Source of the DNA: Hormiphora californensis | Lineage: Eukaryota > Ctenophora > Tentaculata > Cydippida > Pleurobrachiidae | Length of the DNA: 64,000 bases | Direction: 5' to 3' | Assembly: GCA_020137815.1 (NCBI GenBank) | Contig: CM035351.1 | Span: forward strand, 9,003,100-9,067,099 | In this document: positions 49,393 through 64,000 of the stretch, piece after piece | How positions within the stretch are numbered: position 1 is the stretch's first letter | Layout of the letters: the number at the start of each line of letters is the position of its first letter | The notes under the pieces: model-generated | Seen by the model: the letters and a program-made list of their open reading frames with translations, nothing else | What the model was told of the DNA's origin: nothing | Databases searched by the model: none | Translations under genes and position numbers: made by a program

Positions 49393-49690
49393 CTGAAAAG
49401 AGTTAATGTTTAGACTTGAAAACAGTTAACCAGTTCATGGCATTGGTAATACATACCAGTAAGCTTATCATATGACCACGGAATTACCGGGCCGGTAATA
49501 CATACAACTCTGAGAGCGATAACTTTACTATTCAGTTTGCCAATGACTTCCCCTGCCAAGTTGCTATACTCTCACTCCCACAATATAAGATATTGAGGCC
49601 AAATATCCGGCTTCTGCAGTAGATTAGAATTTGGAAGTTTGCTTTTAGTAACTACGGCTGACCGTATCTTTTCTCACACTCCTCTCTCTC

Positions 49691-49788
<98 letters not shown>

Positions 49789-49864
49789 CCCTATATTTCT
49801 CTGATCTCTATCTTTCTCAACAACATCAATTATATAAACTCTCTCTCTCTCTCTCTCACACACA

Positions 49865-49941
<77 letters not shown>

Positions 49942-50383
49942 AGTGAGACTCGGACCCTCCCCTGTACTGCACACCTCACTAGCTCTCTCTCCATGGTTTC
50001 CCAGCGTTGTTGTTTGTAGTGCAGTTCCTCAACACCCAGACTATTCACCAGCTGCACTAGTTTTATTGTTTTTCCACATAATGGCCCATCACACAGCAGC
50101 TTGTGCTCAACCGGATTGGAGAATCCAGACACGCTCAGAATGGGAGAGACAATGAGTGAGTGTGTGCAGGAGTAGGGGTTGGAATACAAGAGAGCATCCA
50201 TAGAGAGATGCTGCACAGGCGGCTAGAAGACGCTTTATCTTTCGCATTGCAGGATTATCTAAGATCTTTTCTATGCCGTGATGATTAATAGTTATATTAT
50301 CATTCTGCCTTGGTTGTCCTTTCAAATTTAGCAGTTGTTGAACTTTCATAAAAAGAAAGAAAAAAGCTCGAACGTACAATATA
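49393..50383. other. Non-coding region with two (CT)n tracts and a possible exon
   Basis: (CT)n tracts at about 49,680-49,786 and 49,838-49,939. On the minus strand, about 50,155 to 49,985 is open and looks somewhat coding (LLCDGPLCGKTIKLVQLVNS, then YKQQRWETMERELV), with a possible donor GTGAGG at its end. It matches no family I know. It could belong to the receptor-like gene to its left or to none. Confidence 0.4.
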
Positions 50384-51299
50384 TTAGGTTGTCCAGTAAA
50401 TATTTTCGTTTGGTGTTTATTAGGAAAATGGTTTGAGATAGAGCAAAATGGACTTCACCACAGTTTTTCTCACGTATTTTGGATCGGAATATCATGCCTG
50501 ATATCGGTATATAGTTTTTCTGGGGTGCCAGCAAGCTATATTTTCTCTACCCCACTGTTGTTGCCGCTGCACGGGGTCACCAAAGTTTTTTAAAACGCTT
50601 CCCTAAGAAAACTGGTACAGTCTTTTTAGCTCCAATGGTGCTTAATCGATAGCAAATCGTCCAAGGATAAAATGTATACGCGATTTAGGTCTCTACGCGT
50701 TCGATAGTAACCACTAGAACAGTAAATGTAACATCAAAAATCGAAAAAGCGCAAAAAAATCTGGCCTGTTTTACGGGTGTGTTCGAAACGTCAATAACTC
50801 ACTTTTTAAGTCAACCAATCACATAATTGGGTTCACTACGTCGTAGAACTGACTTAAAACTATCTTTTACTGCAGAGTTTTTGATTATGAGCCAATCCTG
50901 GTGAGACCCGGAAGTGAAAGTTTCTATTTTGACCAAAACTTTTTGGATGCCCATTGCTCAGTGACAAAATAAAGATAGAATCTTTTATTACATCTTAAAC
51001 GATAGATAATTGTCCAATGAACAAGCTTGATGCAACAAAACATCACTCAGGTACCATTTTTAGGAAGTACAGCAGCTTTAGTACTAAAACTCGAAAATCG
51101 CGATTTTTCATATGCAGCAGCATCAAGAGTGGTGTAGAGTAAATAGCCTGGTGGGAACCGAGAACAGCCAAATACCGATATCAGGCATGATATTCCGATC
51201 CAAAATCGCGTGAGAAAAACTGTGGTAAAGTCCATTTTGCTCTATCTCAAACCATTTTCCCAATAAAAGCCAAACGAAAATATTTACTGGACAATCTAA
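50384..51299. mobile_element. Mariner-like nonautonomous element with TA flanks
   Basis: Ends TTAGGTTGTCCAGTAAATA and its complement (one mismatch: TTAGATTG at the right end) and TA on both sides (50,382-50,383 and 51,300-51,301). TTAGGTTG is the style of mariner termini. The arms stay similar for about 130-180 bp (through GATATCGGTAT). No transposase frame is present in the middle. Confidence 0.7.
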
Positions 51300-51392
51300 T
51301 ATGTTGATTGTTGATCGATGCCTTTGTTTTTTATTAATCATACAATCTACAAGGTCCCCGTACTATTACGAATTAATCCACTTGCATATCTT

Positions 51393-55875
<4,483 letters not shown>

Positions 55876-56685
55876 ATGCGGTGGTTGGTACCTCTCCTTT
55901 TCTACCTGTGTCACCAGGGGCAGCCCATCGCACGAAGGAAGACTGACATCGCTGCCAGTACAATCGCAGACCAGCTCCGGAAGAACATGTCATATTGGTT
56001 TAACAAGGAGAAAATAACGGCTGTTTATGATACCCAGACATACAATGATTACACAGGTACTATAGCTTCCCCTGCTAGACACAAGGTATTAGTATCCTTC
56101 CCCTGCTAAAATGATCATGCGAAATAGTTGCAGGTACCTTGGTACAGTTCACAATTGTTGAATGTGTTTTAGGTAAGCAGATACTGGATAAACTGAAGGT
56201 GAATGTCAGTAGTCAGTTCTCCAAGTCACAAAACAGCCTGGAAGCCATCCGGAAGAGTGCTCTGAACAGTTACTACCAATATACAGGGGATACTAAGGAG
56301 TTTGATTTCTTAGAACGATTCAAAAACAGGTATATTGATCACGGGGTACATGTAAGTTACTTCATCTCGGCGCCTTTGATATCTCTTTGTTTTAAGTACT
56401 TAACGTAAAATAGTTTATGAATAATCAATGTTACCAAAGAACCCTGGTCGGCAAGAAATCCAACTCTTTAGTCTAAAGTCTAGAACTATATGTAAAACAT
56501 AGCTTCAACCCAGGCTCATTCTTGTATAGTAATTGTAGTAGGGGCGGCAACCAGGGCTCCTCCTTTTGGCCCCTTGATATACTAGTCACCAGTGAAGAAA
56601 CTCTCCACCAGATCTCCCCCACTCAGCACTCTCTCTCCCTCCAATCCACTAGCTCTCTCACTTACTCTCACTCTCTCTCACTCAG

Positions 56686-56730
<45 letters not shown>

Positions 56731-59700
56731 ACTCGACTCTCCCCTCCACTCCACTAGCTCTCACTCTCTTCTTCTTCTTCAGAACGAACAATGACCGGGC
56801 GATAACCTACCAAAAGACAGCCAACTTTAAAAGGAATGTTTCCATAGTAACCTCTAGTTTGGTGCTACCTATTGACGTCTACTACAACTGGACTTCAGTT
56901 AGGGAGACTATTCTCTGGACGAAGGGCATGGATGATACATTTAAGAAGAACTGGTCACCTAACTTGGTAAATTAATTTGGTGTTAAAATTAATTATTATA
57001 GCGCTTCGCGAGCTAGATAACCGATATTGTAATGTATCAATGTGGTGTCAATATTATTTGCTAAAAACTCTTCACCTGCTACCATGTATAGACAGCAATT
57101 CCCTGCTTCGAAGACTTCTCAGATGCTGAGCTTTGCTGGATCCCACAGACTCTTGATCCGCTGGATAAGCAGCAGAAATACGTAATCTCACATTACATTC
57201 AGTGTGGATTTGGCATCCCTCACATGTATAATAATAGCCCTACAACAATGATCTTTATCAGATCTCTGATTTTGTTTGCTAAATCGTTATCCGACATGCT
57301 GTGTGGACTGTAGAGAGTTTCAAAGCGTGATTTGCAATGTGTTGGGATTGTGATTTGATCAGAGTTCAATACACAATAAACTCAGATCGCTCAAGATTTA
57401 ATTCTCCCCCCTCTCCCCTCCATGTAGACGGGTTCAGCGACATTGCTCCAGTACATTGGAACCCCTCACGGTGTAATGCGGGTTTACCCCTCCTACTACA
57501 CACCACGAGTTGGGAAGTGGGTCACTTACGATCACCGCTTTCGTATCTGGTAAGGATCAACCCACTTTTCAGACGTGTGTCTGGTGTATAATATGTCTGT
57601 ATTGTATCTGAATTACTACACCTTATAATTGTAATAATTACTGATCATTGTCCCGCCTCACACTAATCAATACACTAATCAATACACTGCTTTATGTTGT
57701 GACGTCATTCCTTATAGATAATAACCATCCCATGAACCCCCTGTAGGAACTGTGCCAACCCCCACCCCTGGTAACCAGGACAACCCCCACCCCTGGTAAC
57801 CATGACAACCCCAACCCCTGGTCACCATGACAACCCCCATCCCTGGTAACTATGCCAACCCCCACCCCTGGTAACCATGCCAACCCCCACCCCTGGTAAC
57901 CATGCCAACCCCCACCCCTGGTAACCAGGACAACCCCCAGGTATGCAGTAGGTGCGATGGAGTCTAACAAGATCGTGTTCCTCATGGACAAGAGCGGTAC
58001 CCTGGTGGGAGAGCCAGTGAAGCTAATGAGGGAGACTGCAATTAACATTATCAAGACTATGGTGTCAGATGAGGATTATATAGCCGTCCTAACTTACAAC
58101 CAAGTTGTAGAGAGCCTAGGGTGAGTGACTTACAACCAAGTTGTAGAGAGCCTTGGGTGAGTGAATTACAACCAAGTTGTAGAGAGCCTGGGGTATGTGA
58201 CTTTAGTAAGTGATGGAGAGGAGACGCGACGTAATTAGTAATTACAAAGGAGTGGTCAAATCCCCGGCAAACTATGTAGTTGCCACCAAAATCCCAGCCT
58301 CAGATGATATAGTTGCCCTCATTGGCATTTACCTTGTCTGCAGCAGTGGTTAGGCATTTTGTTGTCGACAACTCGACTTAACCATGATCAATTTACTACT
58401 ACTACTGTTAATGAAATAGCGGAGAGTTCTCTGTTAAAAGGGTTTTAAATTTACTGCAGCGACTTTACGAAGGCGGCTTCGTAGCACATTCCTTGCAGTT
58501 GATTGAGTTATTTAACATACGTATAGTGTCAGCGACTCAAGTAATTTAGTGGTTTAACAATCGCCAAAATTGAAAATTAACCAGGATAATTTAGGAAGTT
58601 TTGCCTGTCATGATTTTGCAAATTATGTCGCACCGGATTATGTCTCAAAGATTATCCTTGGCAGGTGTGGGAACCGACTAGTAAGAGCCCGGTCACGTGT
58701 GAAGACGATCCTGGCAAAGCAGATACGAGAAATAAAACCGAACGGAGCAGGAAACTTCACCGTGGGACTAATCAAGGCACTTGAAGTTCTGTACAACCAT
58801 AGGTAACAAATTTAGTTGCTGTTAGGGTCCTATAATAATCAGAGGAAAGGGGGTACTTGGAAAACTACCGAGACACTGGTGAATCATCATTCTCCTAAAC
58901 ACATTGTACAGGTCAGAAAGGACGTGTCACTCCACACTAATCTGGTTCACTGATTACACCCAAGTTGACGTGATGGCAGTGCTGAAACATGTCTCCAACA
59001 CCTTCCCTAACCTTGGTGAAAGCCTGAGGAATATAAAGCTTGTCATACTCCAGGTACATACTGTTTAGAGAGAGAGAGGTACTACCGGTACTACACTGTT
59101 TAGAGAGTCGATCAGGGTCTCCATGTTGAAATATACCTATTTAAAGGACATCTACAGACCAGAAGCGAACTGCAAACTACACATTTCCCAGCAGATCTCT
59201 CACTGCACTAACTCAATGCAGGTCGGTAGTGATATCATGTTTGCTACGAACCTGGAAGAGATAGCACTGAGGGTGAATGGTATCTATAACAAGATAGAGG
59301 ATCTATCTGATATATCACCCACCATACTAAACCTAACTGGAGAGTATACCAGTCTAGTGGATGATGATGATCTACAGGTATAGTGTATATTACTAGATTC
59401 TGCAGGCATATATCTCACTTGGTGTATGCTAACTTGTATCCTTGAACCCCATTAATTTGACGAAGAAGACTTTGATATCGTAAAGTGTTGCTATATTGCG
59501 TCCACCTAAATGTCGTCAAGTAATCTAAGTCTCTAATGATTCACTTTATCCCCGACGAGATAATCCCTTTATTATTTTCATTTCCTCCCTATCTAGCTAC
59601 CGATGAACTCAGGTGTATCTGGGAAGGTAAACACGCTCTTACCTTGAACACATATTCTCTTGAACCCAACTAGCCCGAACTCTATCGATTGATTGCTGAA

Positions 59701-60752
59701 TAAATTCATGAAATGCACAGCAGCTGGTGCCCTATAATTATATATACATGGCCTATACAAACAGCAGAAATACACACACTAACACTATCCGTGATTCGAG
59801 AACTACACGTTTTTACAAAGGCCAATACCAGATGAATCCTGTTTCTGTACTCTCAAAAAGCAGCTGAAATCTTCCTTCTGATTGCTGATGTTTCTAATTA
59901 TTATTTCTATACATTCTCCCCACACGCTGTTCACTAGGTGAAGACCACGCCGATGTATAAAGATGCCTCGACGGAGGAGTATATCACCACCCTGGTGTTG
60001 CCAGTAGTCACTGATAAAGTTAGTGAGGGAGAGAGAGGGGAGAAGTTAAACTGGGAGAAATTACATCTCACCACCATTTAGTGTCGGCATGATTAGTGCA
60101 CATAAATTATACAGAGCGTGGGGGATCATGCAGTATCGTGATAGTGAGAATTAGTGAGCTGCATGCTGTAACCACAGTTACTGAATGTTACCATGACACT
60201 CATTTTAGGACGCACCCTGGAACTGGACTGGCTCAAACCCGAGTTCTCTACAACAGGACCGGGGTTCCTTCCTAGGGGTTGCAGCAGTGGATATTGAAGC
60301 AAAGAGTCTGGGACAGTATCCTCTGGCTAATGCCCGGGGTTGCTATTCCATAACTGTGGATCAGAAGGGCAGTGTGTTGTACCATCCGGTACTGTACAAA
60401 AGTACGGGTAACATTGAGTTTGATCAGAAACTTCATCTTTACTCGTTCTTGGATAATGGGAGTACAATGCAGTATGTAGAGAAGAGCTTGGTGTTCCAGA
60501 ACCTATCAGAAACAGTCAAACTACCTTATCTAGAAGTAGGTGTTGAGCAGGAATTGTGTAACGGTATGTGGAATGTGCTATTGTATTGGTTACCATGGTA
60601 ACACTAAATGACTCCCACTCTTTCCTAGTTACAAGATTCGACCGTATCTAAGGGACTGAAGAGTTTTGTAAACGACTATTACTTTACTGTTGTGGTAGCG
60701 GTAAAGGAGAAGACATCTCTACTGCATGTGTGCAACACTAAAAAACTATCAT
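55876..60752 (+). CDS. Voltage-gated calcium channel alpha2delta-like subunit (VWA and Cache), C-terminus not seen
   Basis: Extracellular auxiliary subunits of this family traffic and modulate Cav channels. Twelve exons in consistent phase: 55,876-56,056; 56,173-56,329; 56,783-56,966; 57,092-57,181; 57,428-57,549; 57,941-58,120; 58,599-58,802; 58,912-59,053; 59,192-59,377; 59,938-60,018; 60,209-60,535; 60,629-60,752, about 659 residues. A signal peptide (MRWLVPLLFYLC) opens it. VWA_N-type sequence includes LWTKGMDDTFKKN. WYAVGAMESNKIVFLMDKSG starts the VWA domain with MIDAS DKSGT (Thr at the usual Ser) and later WFTDYT. A Cache region follows (LVLPVVTDK, then GSFLGVAAVDI). Family members are near 1,000 residues. 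The last exon ends in phase 1 at a good donor, so more exons probably lie beyond the arylsulfatase copies. Exons 4, 9 and 12 boundaries are least certain. Confidence 0.8.
57741..57938. repeat. ~26-bp minisatellite abutting a splice acceptor
   Basis: Units such as CAACCCCCACCCCTGGTAAC with CATGC or CAGGA repeat about eight times. The last unit supplies the CCCCCAG acceptor of the alpha2delta-like exon at 57,941. Confidence 0.9.
58090..58200. repeat. Triplicated exon end and splice donor
   Basis: ACTTACAACCAAGTTGTAGA followed by GAGCCTAGGGTGAGTG, a segment of about 37 bp that contains the last bases of the VWA exon and its donor, occurs three times in tandem with small changes (the third has GGGTATGTG). 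Confidence 0.9.
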
Positions 60753-60868
60753 GTAAGTTCCAAAACAAATCAATCACAGAGAGATTATACAATACAGGGA
60801 CAATCTTTCTCAGTACTACAAAAACCAAAAAACCTTATCAACAATCAAACTAAAGACAGGAAGTGTTA

Positions 60869-62626
60869 TTAAAATTCCACCAAATTGACATCATCCTCCC
60901 ATTCTAATAGACTGCACCCTGTCAGATCTTGCTCAGTTAGCTCATTACCGCTCATCCACAGTTCCCTATCCAAACTATACTCCCCCTCCATCCTCTCCTC
61001 CTCCTCCTCCCCCATCCAGGGCATCCATGTGTTGTTAAAGTTAGCTGGGTTAGACGCCGGATCCTTCTTTCTGTTGCCCATAGCAACCACTGTAGCCTTG
61101 TAACCATCTATCTTTTCCGTCAGCATTTTAACTATCTCCGGGTATTTGTTACTCACGTTTTTTGTCTCCGAGGGGTCAAGTACTATGTTATACAGCTCGA
61201 TATAACTGGCAGGTTTTGTAGTCATATTACCACCACCAGCACTACACGATCCAGACACCTCGGGGGCGGGGTACCATCCATTAGGTGGACCACCAGCTCC
61301 AATAATCAGCTTCCAATCACCCCATCTGATACCAGCAGTGGGGACTTGGTGTCCACACGACACAGGTTTAGGATCAATGTTGATCAGAAACTCGGTCCTG
61401 TTGCTAGGGAGGCCCTGACTGATTGGCAACCACTGATCCACCCCATCTAGGGGCAGTGTCTTGATGGGCCTATTGGGCGGTATTGTCCCACCTAAACTGG
61501 CCATATGCCAGAACGTTGGCAGCCAATCAGTAACGTGTATCATGGCACGTGATCGTCCCGGATCCAGAATGCCTGGTCCCCAGATGAAGGAGGGAGATCT
61601 AACACCACCCTCGTATAGAGCCCTCTTGCCTCCCCTGAAGGGGTAGTTACTGGATGTAACATGACCCACACAGTTCACATTACCACCGTTATCTGAGCTG
61701 AATACAACCACCGTGTTATCTGTTAGACCCACCTCATCCAGGGTCTCTGTGATGTTACCTATCGCCTCGTCCATTGCACTCACCATGGCTGCAAAGGTGC
61801 GCTCTTTTTTATCCGCAATGTGGCTGGCGTACTGGTCAATATACCTCTGTGGCACCATATGAGGATCATGCACGTTCTGGAGGGCCAGGTAGATGAAGAA
61901 TGGCTCTTCCTGCTCTCTTAGTTGACCCCGCAGGAGATCCTGGACATAGGAAGCGTATAGCTCAGTACTGTACTGTCCGGATAGATCGTATCTAACGTCA
62001 TCAACAAAGTTCCCTTTCCCGTCAATGTAATCGTGTCTCAGATCATATCCCTTACCGTTGATATGGGTGTCATAGTTCTGGGCGCCCATGTAGAACCCAA
62101 AGAAGTTGTCAAAACCTCGGTGGACTGGGGTATATGACCATTTGTGCATTCCTAGATGCCACTTACCCACAGCGTGAGTGGAGTAGTCATACTCTTTCAA
62201 TACTTGAGGGATGATGGTTTCATTGAGTGGTAGACCCCATGGCTCACCGGGGTATATCACCTGGTGATGTAGCCCCGTGTGTATCGGGTATCGGCCTGAC
62301 ATTAGAGCGCCTCGGGTAGGAGTGCATACTTGCTGCACATAGTGTTGGTCTAGTTGGATGCCTGGAGGAGGAAGTTATTTTTACTCCTTCATAAAGTTAT
62401 CCCTTCCGTAATACTCCTTCATAAATAAAAACATTGGCTGTTTACCTTGGTGAGCGAGTCTATTGAGTACGGGTGTTTCCACGAATCCATTAGTAAACCC
62501 CACATCTGCATGTCCCAAATCATCGCTCAAGATGTAAATGATGTTGGGCTGTCGTTTGAGGGTTCCTTTTGAACTTTCAGTGGCTAGCGTAGTCACCGTG
62601 AACAGAAGAAGGAAACAAAGTATCAT
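60869..62626 (-). CDS. ARSB: Arylsulfatase B (N-acetylgalactosamine-4-sulfatase) family, copy 1
   Basis: A lysosomal-type sulfatase expected to remove 4-sulfate from GalNAc in dermatan and chondroitin sulfate; ARSI/ARSJ-like paralogues are an alternative. Two exons: 62,446-62,626 and 60,869-62,361, about 557 residues (human ARSB 533). Signal peptide MILCFLLLFTVTTLATESS. DDLGHADVGF supplies the metal-binding Asp pair. CTPTRGALMSGRYP is the sulfatase signature; its Cys is the one converted to formylglycine. GKWHLGMH, FSSDNGG and FRGGKRALYEGG carry further active-site residues. All key residues are present, so it looks functional. It lies antisense to, and probably in an intron of, the alpha2delta-like gene. 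Confidence 0.9.
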
Positions 62627-62979
62627 GATTTCAGAAATATGCAGTGGGCGTTATAATATGATATGGAATCCATATAATATATAATTGCAAAGCAAAATAA
62701 ACTGGCGAAAGGAAATAGAATCTCCTTCCTGCTTGATCAACAGGGACAAATGAAATTACGGTGTTTTATTTGTCCTTGTTGACCAAGCCGGAAGGAGATA
62801 CCATCTCTTCAAACTATTATCATGCGGCTCATAAACAGTTTTCCGATACTTATCCTGGGAAATAGAATCATTAAGGAAATAGTACCACTGGGCAAATGCA
62901 ATTCCTGAATAATACAAAATACACGCAGGGCTCACGCCATAAATTATAAATATTATCTAAATATTGGTTTTCGAAGAGG
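62627..62979. other. Upstream region of arylsulfatase copy 1 with a 31-bp-arm palindrome
   Basis: Contains the presumed promoter of the minus-strand sulfatase. Inverted arms 62,721-62,751 and 62,768-62,798 (TCTCCTTCC...GGAAGGAGA) pair with a few mismatches around a 16-base loop, about 100 bp upstream of the start codon. Confidence 0.6.
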
Positions 62980-63075
62980 CTGAAGAGTTTTGTAAACGAC
63001 TATTTCTTTACTGTTGTGGTAGCTGTTGTGGAGAAGACATCTCTACTGCATGCGTGCAACACTAAAACACTATCA
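62980..63075 (+). pseudogene. Duplicate of alpha2delta-like exon 12
   Basis: LKSFVNDYFFTVVVAVVEKTSLLHACNTKTLS followed by TGTAAG donor, open and in the same frame as 60,653-60,752. The duplicate lacks the first codons of exon 12, and its upstream acceptor is not clear. It may be a dead exon or an alternative one. Confidence 0.5.
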
Positions 63076-63196
63076 TGTAAGTTTCAAAACAAATCACGAT
63101 CACAGGGTCCAGGGAGATTATACAATTTAAGCATGAGTAATCTTTCTCAGCACTACATTAAAACATTATCAACAATAATTCAAACTAGACGTGTTA

Positions 63197-64000
63197 TTAA
63201 AATTCCACCAAATTGACATCATCCTCCCATTCTAATAGACTGCACCCTGTCAGATCTTGCTCAGTTAGCTCATTACCGCTCATCCACAGTTCCCTATCCA
63301 AACTATACTCCCCCTCCATCCTCTCCTCCTCCTCCTCCCCCATCCAGGGCATCCATGTGTTGTTAAAGTTAGCTGGGTTAGACGCCGGATCCTTCTTTCT
63401 GTTGCCCATAGCAACCACTGTAGCCTTGTAACCATCTATCTTTTCCGTCAGCATTTTAACTATCTCCGGGTATTTGTTACTCACGTTTTTTGTCTCCGAG
63501 GGGTCAAGTACTATGTTATACAGCTCGATATAACTGGCAGGTTTTGTAGTCATATTACCACCACCAGCACTACACGATCCAGACACCTCGGGGGCGGGGT
63601 ACCATCCATTAGGTGGACCACCAGCTCCAATAATCAGCTTCCAATCACCCCATCTGATGCCAGCATGAGGGACTTGGTGTCCACACGCCACTGGTTTAGG
63701 ATCAATGTTGATCAGAAACTCGGTCCTGTTGCTAGGGAGGCCCTGACTGATTGGCAACCACTGATCCACCCCATCTAGAGGCAGTGTCTTGATGGGCCTA
63801 TTGGGCGGTATTGTCCCACCTAAACTGGCCATATGCCAGAACGTTGGCAGCCAATCAGTAACGTGTATCATGGCACGTGATCGTCCCGGATCCAGAATGC
63901 CTGGTCCCCAGATGAAGGAGGGAGATCTAACACCACCCTCGTATAGAGCCCTCTTGCCTCCCCTGAAGGGGTAGTTACTGGATGTAACATGACCCACACA
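63197..64000 (-). CDS. ARSB: Arylsulfatase B family, copy 2 (partial at window edge)
   Basis: The C-terminal roughly 267 residues of a second sulfatase, nearly identical to copy 1 (for example GHQVPHAGIRWG against GHQVPTAGIRWG). The window ends before the catalytic CTPTR segment, so its activity cannot be judged. The visible part is open throughout, with the same stop position. Confidence 0.85.
   Translation of the reverse strand, partial: CVGHVTSSNYPFRGGKRALYEGGVRSPSFIWGPGILDPGRSRAMIHVTDWLPTFWHMASLGGTIPPNRPIKTLPLDGVDQWLPISQGLPSNRTEFLINIDPKPVACGHQVPHAGIRWGDWKLIIGAGGPPNGWYPAPEVSGSCSAGGGNMTTKPASYIELYNIVLDPSETKNVSNKYPEIVKMLTEKIDGYKATVVAMGNRKKDPASNPANFNNTWMPWMGEEEEERMEGEYSLDRELWMSGNELTEQDLTGCSLLEWEDDVNLVEF

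Larger units (their letters stand above)
60655..62979. repeat. Tandem duplication unit, copy 1 (alpha2delta exon 12 plus arylsulfatase B)
   Basis: Sequence from GGACTGAAGAGTTTTGTAAA at about 60,653 onward recurs from about 62,980, including the plus-strand exon and the minus-strand sulfatase 3' exon. Unit length is about 2.3 kb. The second copy continues off the right edge. Confidence 0.85.

Overview
The window is animal nuclear DNA. Genes are split by short GT-AG introns, mostly 50-500 bp. The gene content is metazoan: a class A-like GPCR, a voltage-gated calcium channel alpha2delta-like subunit, a three-finger/Ly6 protein, tubulin cofactor E, a Rab32/38-like GTPase, a Frag1/DRAM/Sfk1 membrane protein, a RING-H2 ubiquitin ligase and arylsulfatase B. 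Non-LTR retrotransposons, a Penelope-like fragment, foldback elements and very long (CT)n/(AG)n tracts surround them. The compact multi-exon genes would suit a non-bilaterian or other invertebrate animal, but the species cannot be fixed from the sequence.

Layout. 1-4,250: 3' part of a CR1/L2-like LINE. 4,445-10,464: RING-H2 ligase gene. 12.6-17.6 kb: foldback elements and tandem repeats. 17.6-20.7 kb: AT-rich, no gene seen. 20.7-22.7 kb: seven-exon GPCR. 22.9-27.2 kb (minus): tubulin cofactor E, whose first intron holds a plus-strand Rab-like gene. 28-30.3 kb: a tRNA-like (SINE-like) piece and a decayed retroelement RT C-terminus. 32.0-32.5 kb: intronless Ly6-like gene. 32.8-37.7 kb: a young direct and inverted duplication array carrying a small repeat-protein reading frame three times. 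37.8-44.95 kb: nested insertion stack in which a retroelement RT C-terminal domain is interrupted by a near full-length CR1 LINE and then by a satellite-bearing foldback element. 45.4-46.4 kb: Penelope-like fragment. 46.8-48.2 kb: Frag1/DRAM-like gene with a duplicated terminal exon. 48.75-49.39 kb (minus): last exons of a second receptor-like gene. 50.4-51.3 kb: mariner-like nonautonomous element. 51.4-55.8 kb: microsatellites and unassigned DNA. 55.9-60.75 kb: alpha2delta-like gene. 60.9-64.0 kb (minus): arylsulfatase B in tandem duplicate.

The genes do not form an operon or one pathway. The organisational themes are nesting (Rab-like gene inside cofactor E; arylsulfatase copies probably inside an alpha2delta intron), local duplication of terminal exons, and layered mobile elements. 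The strongest unusual structures are the 37.8-44.95 kb insertion stack, the roughly 0.9 kb-arm palindrome at 34.8-37.0 kb, the duplicated terminal exon at 47.9 kb and the arylsulfatase/exon duplication at 60.6-64.0 kb. I found no convincing undescribed multi-gene system. All exon structures are inferred by eye from splice consensus and frame.
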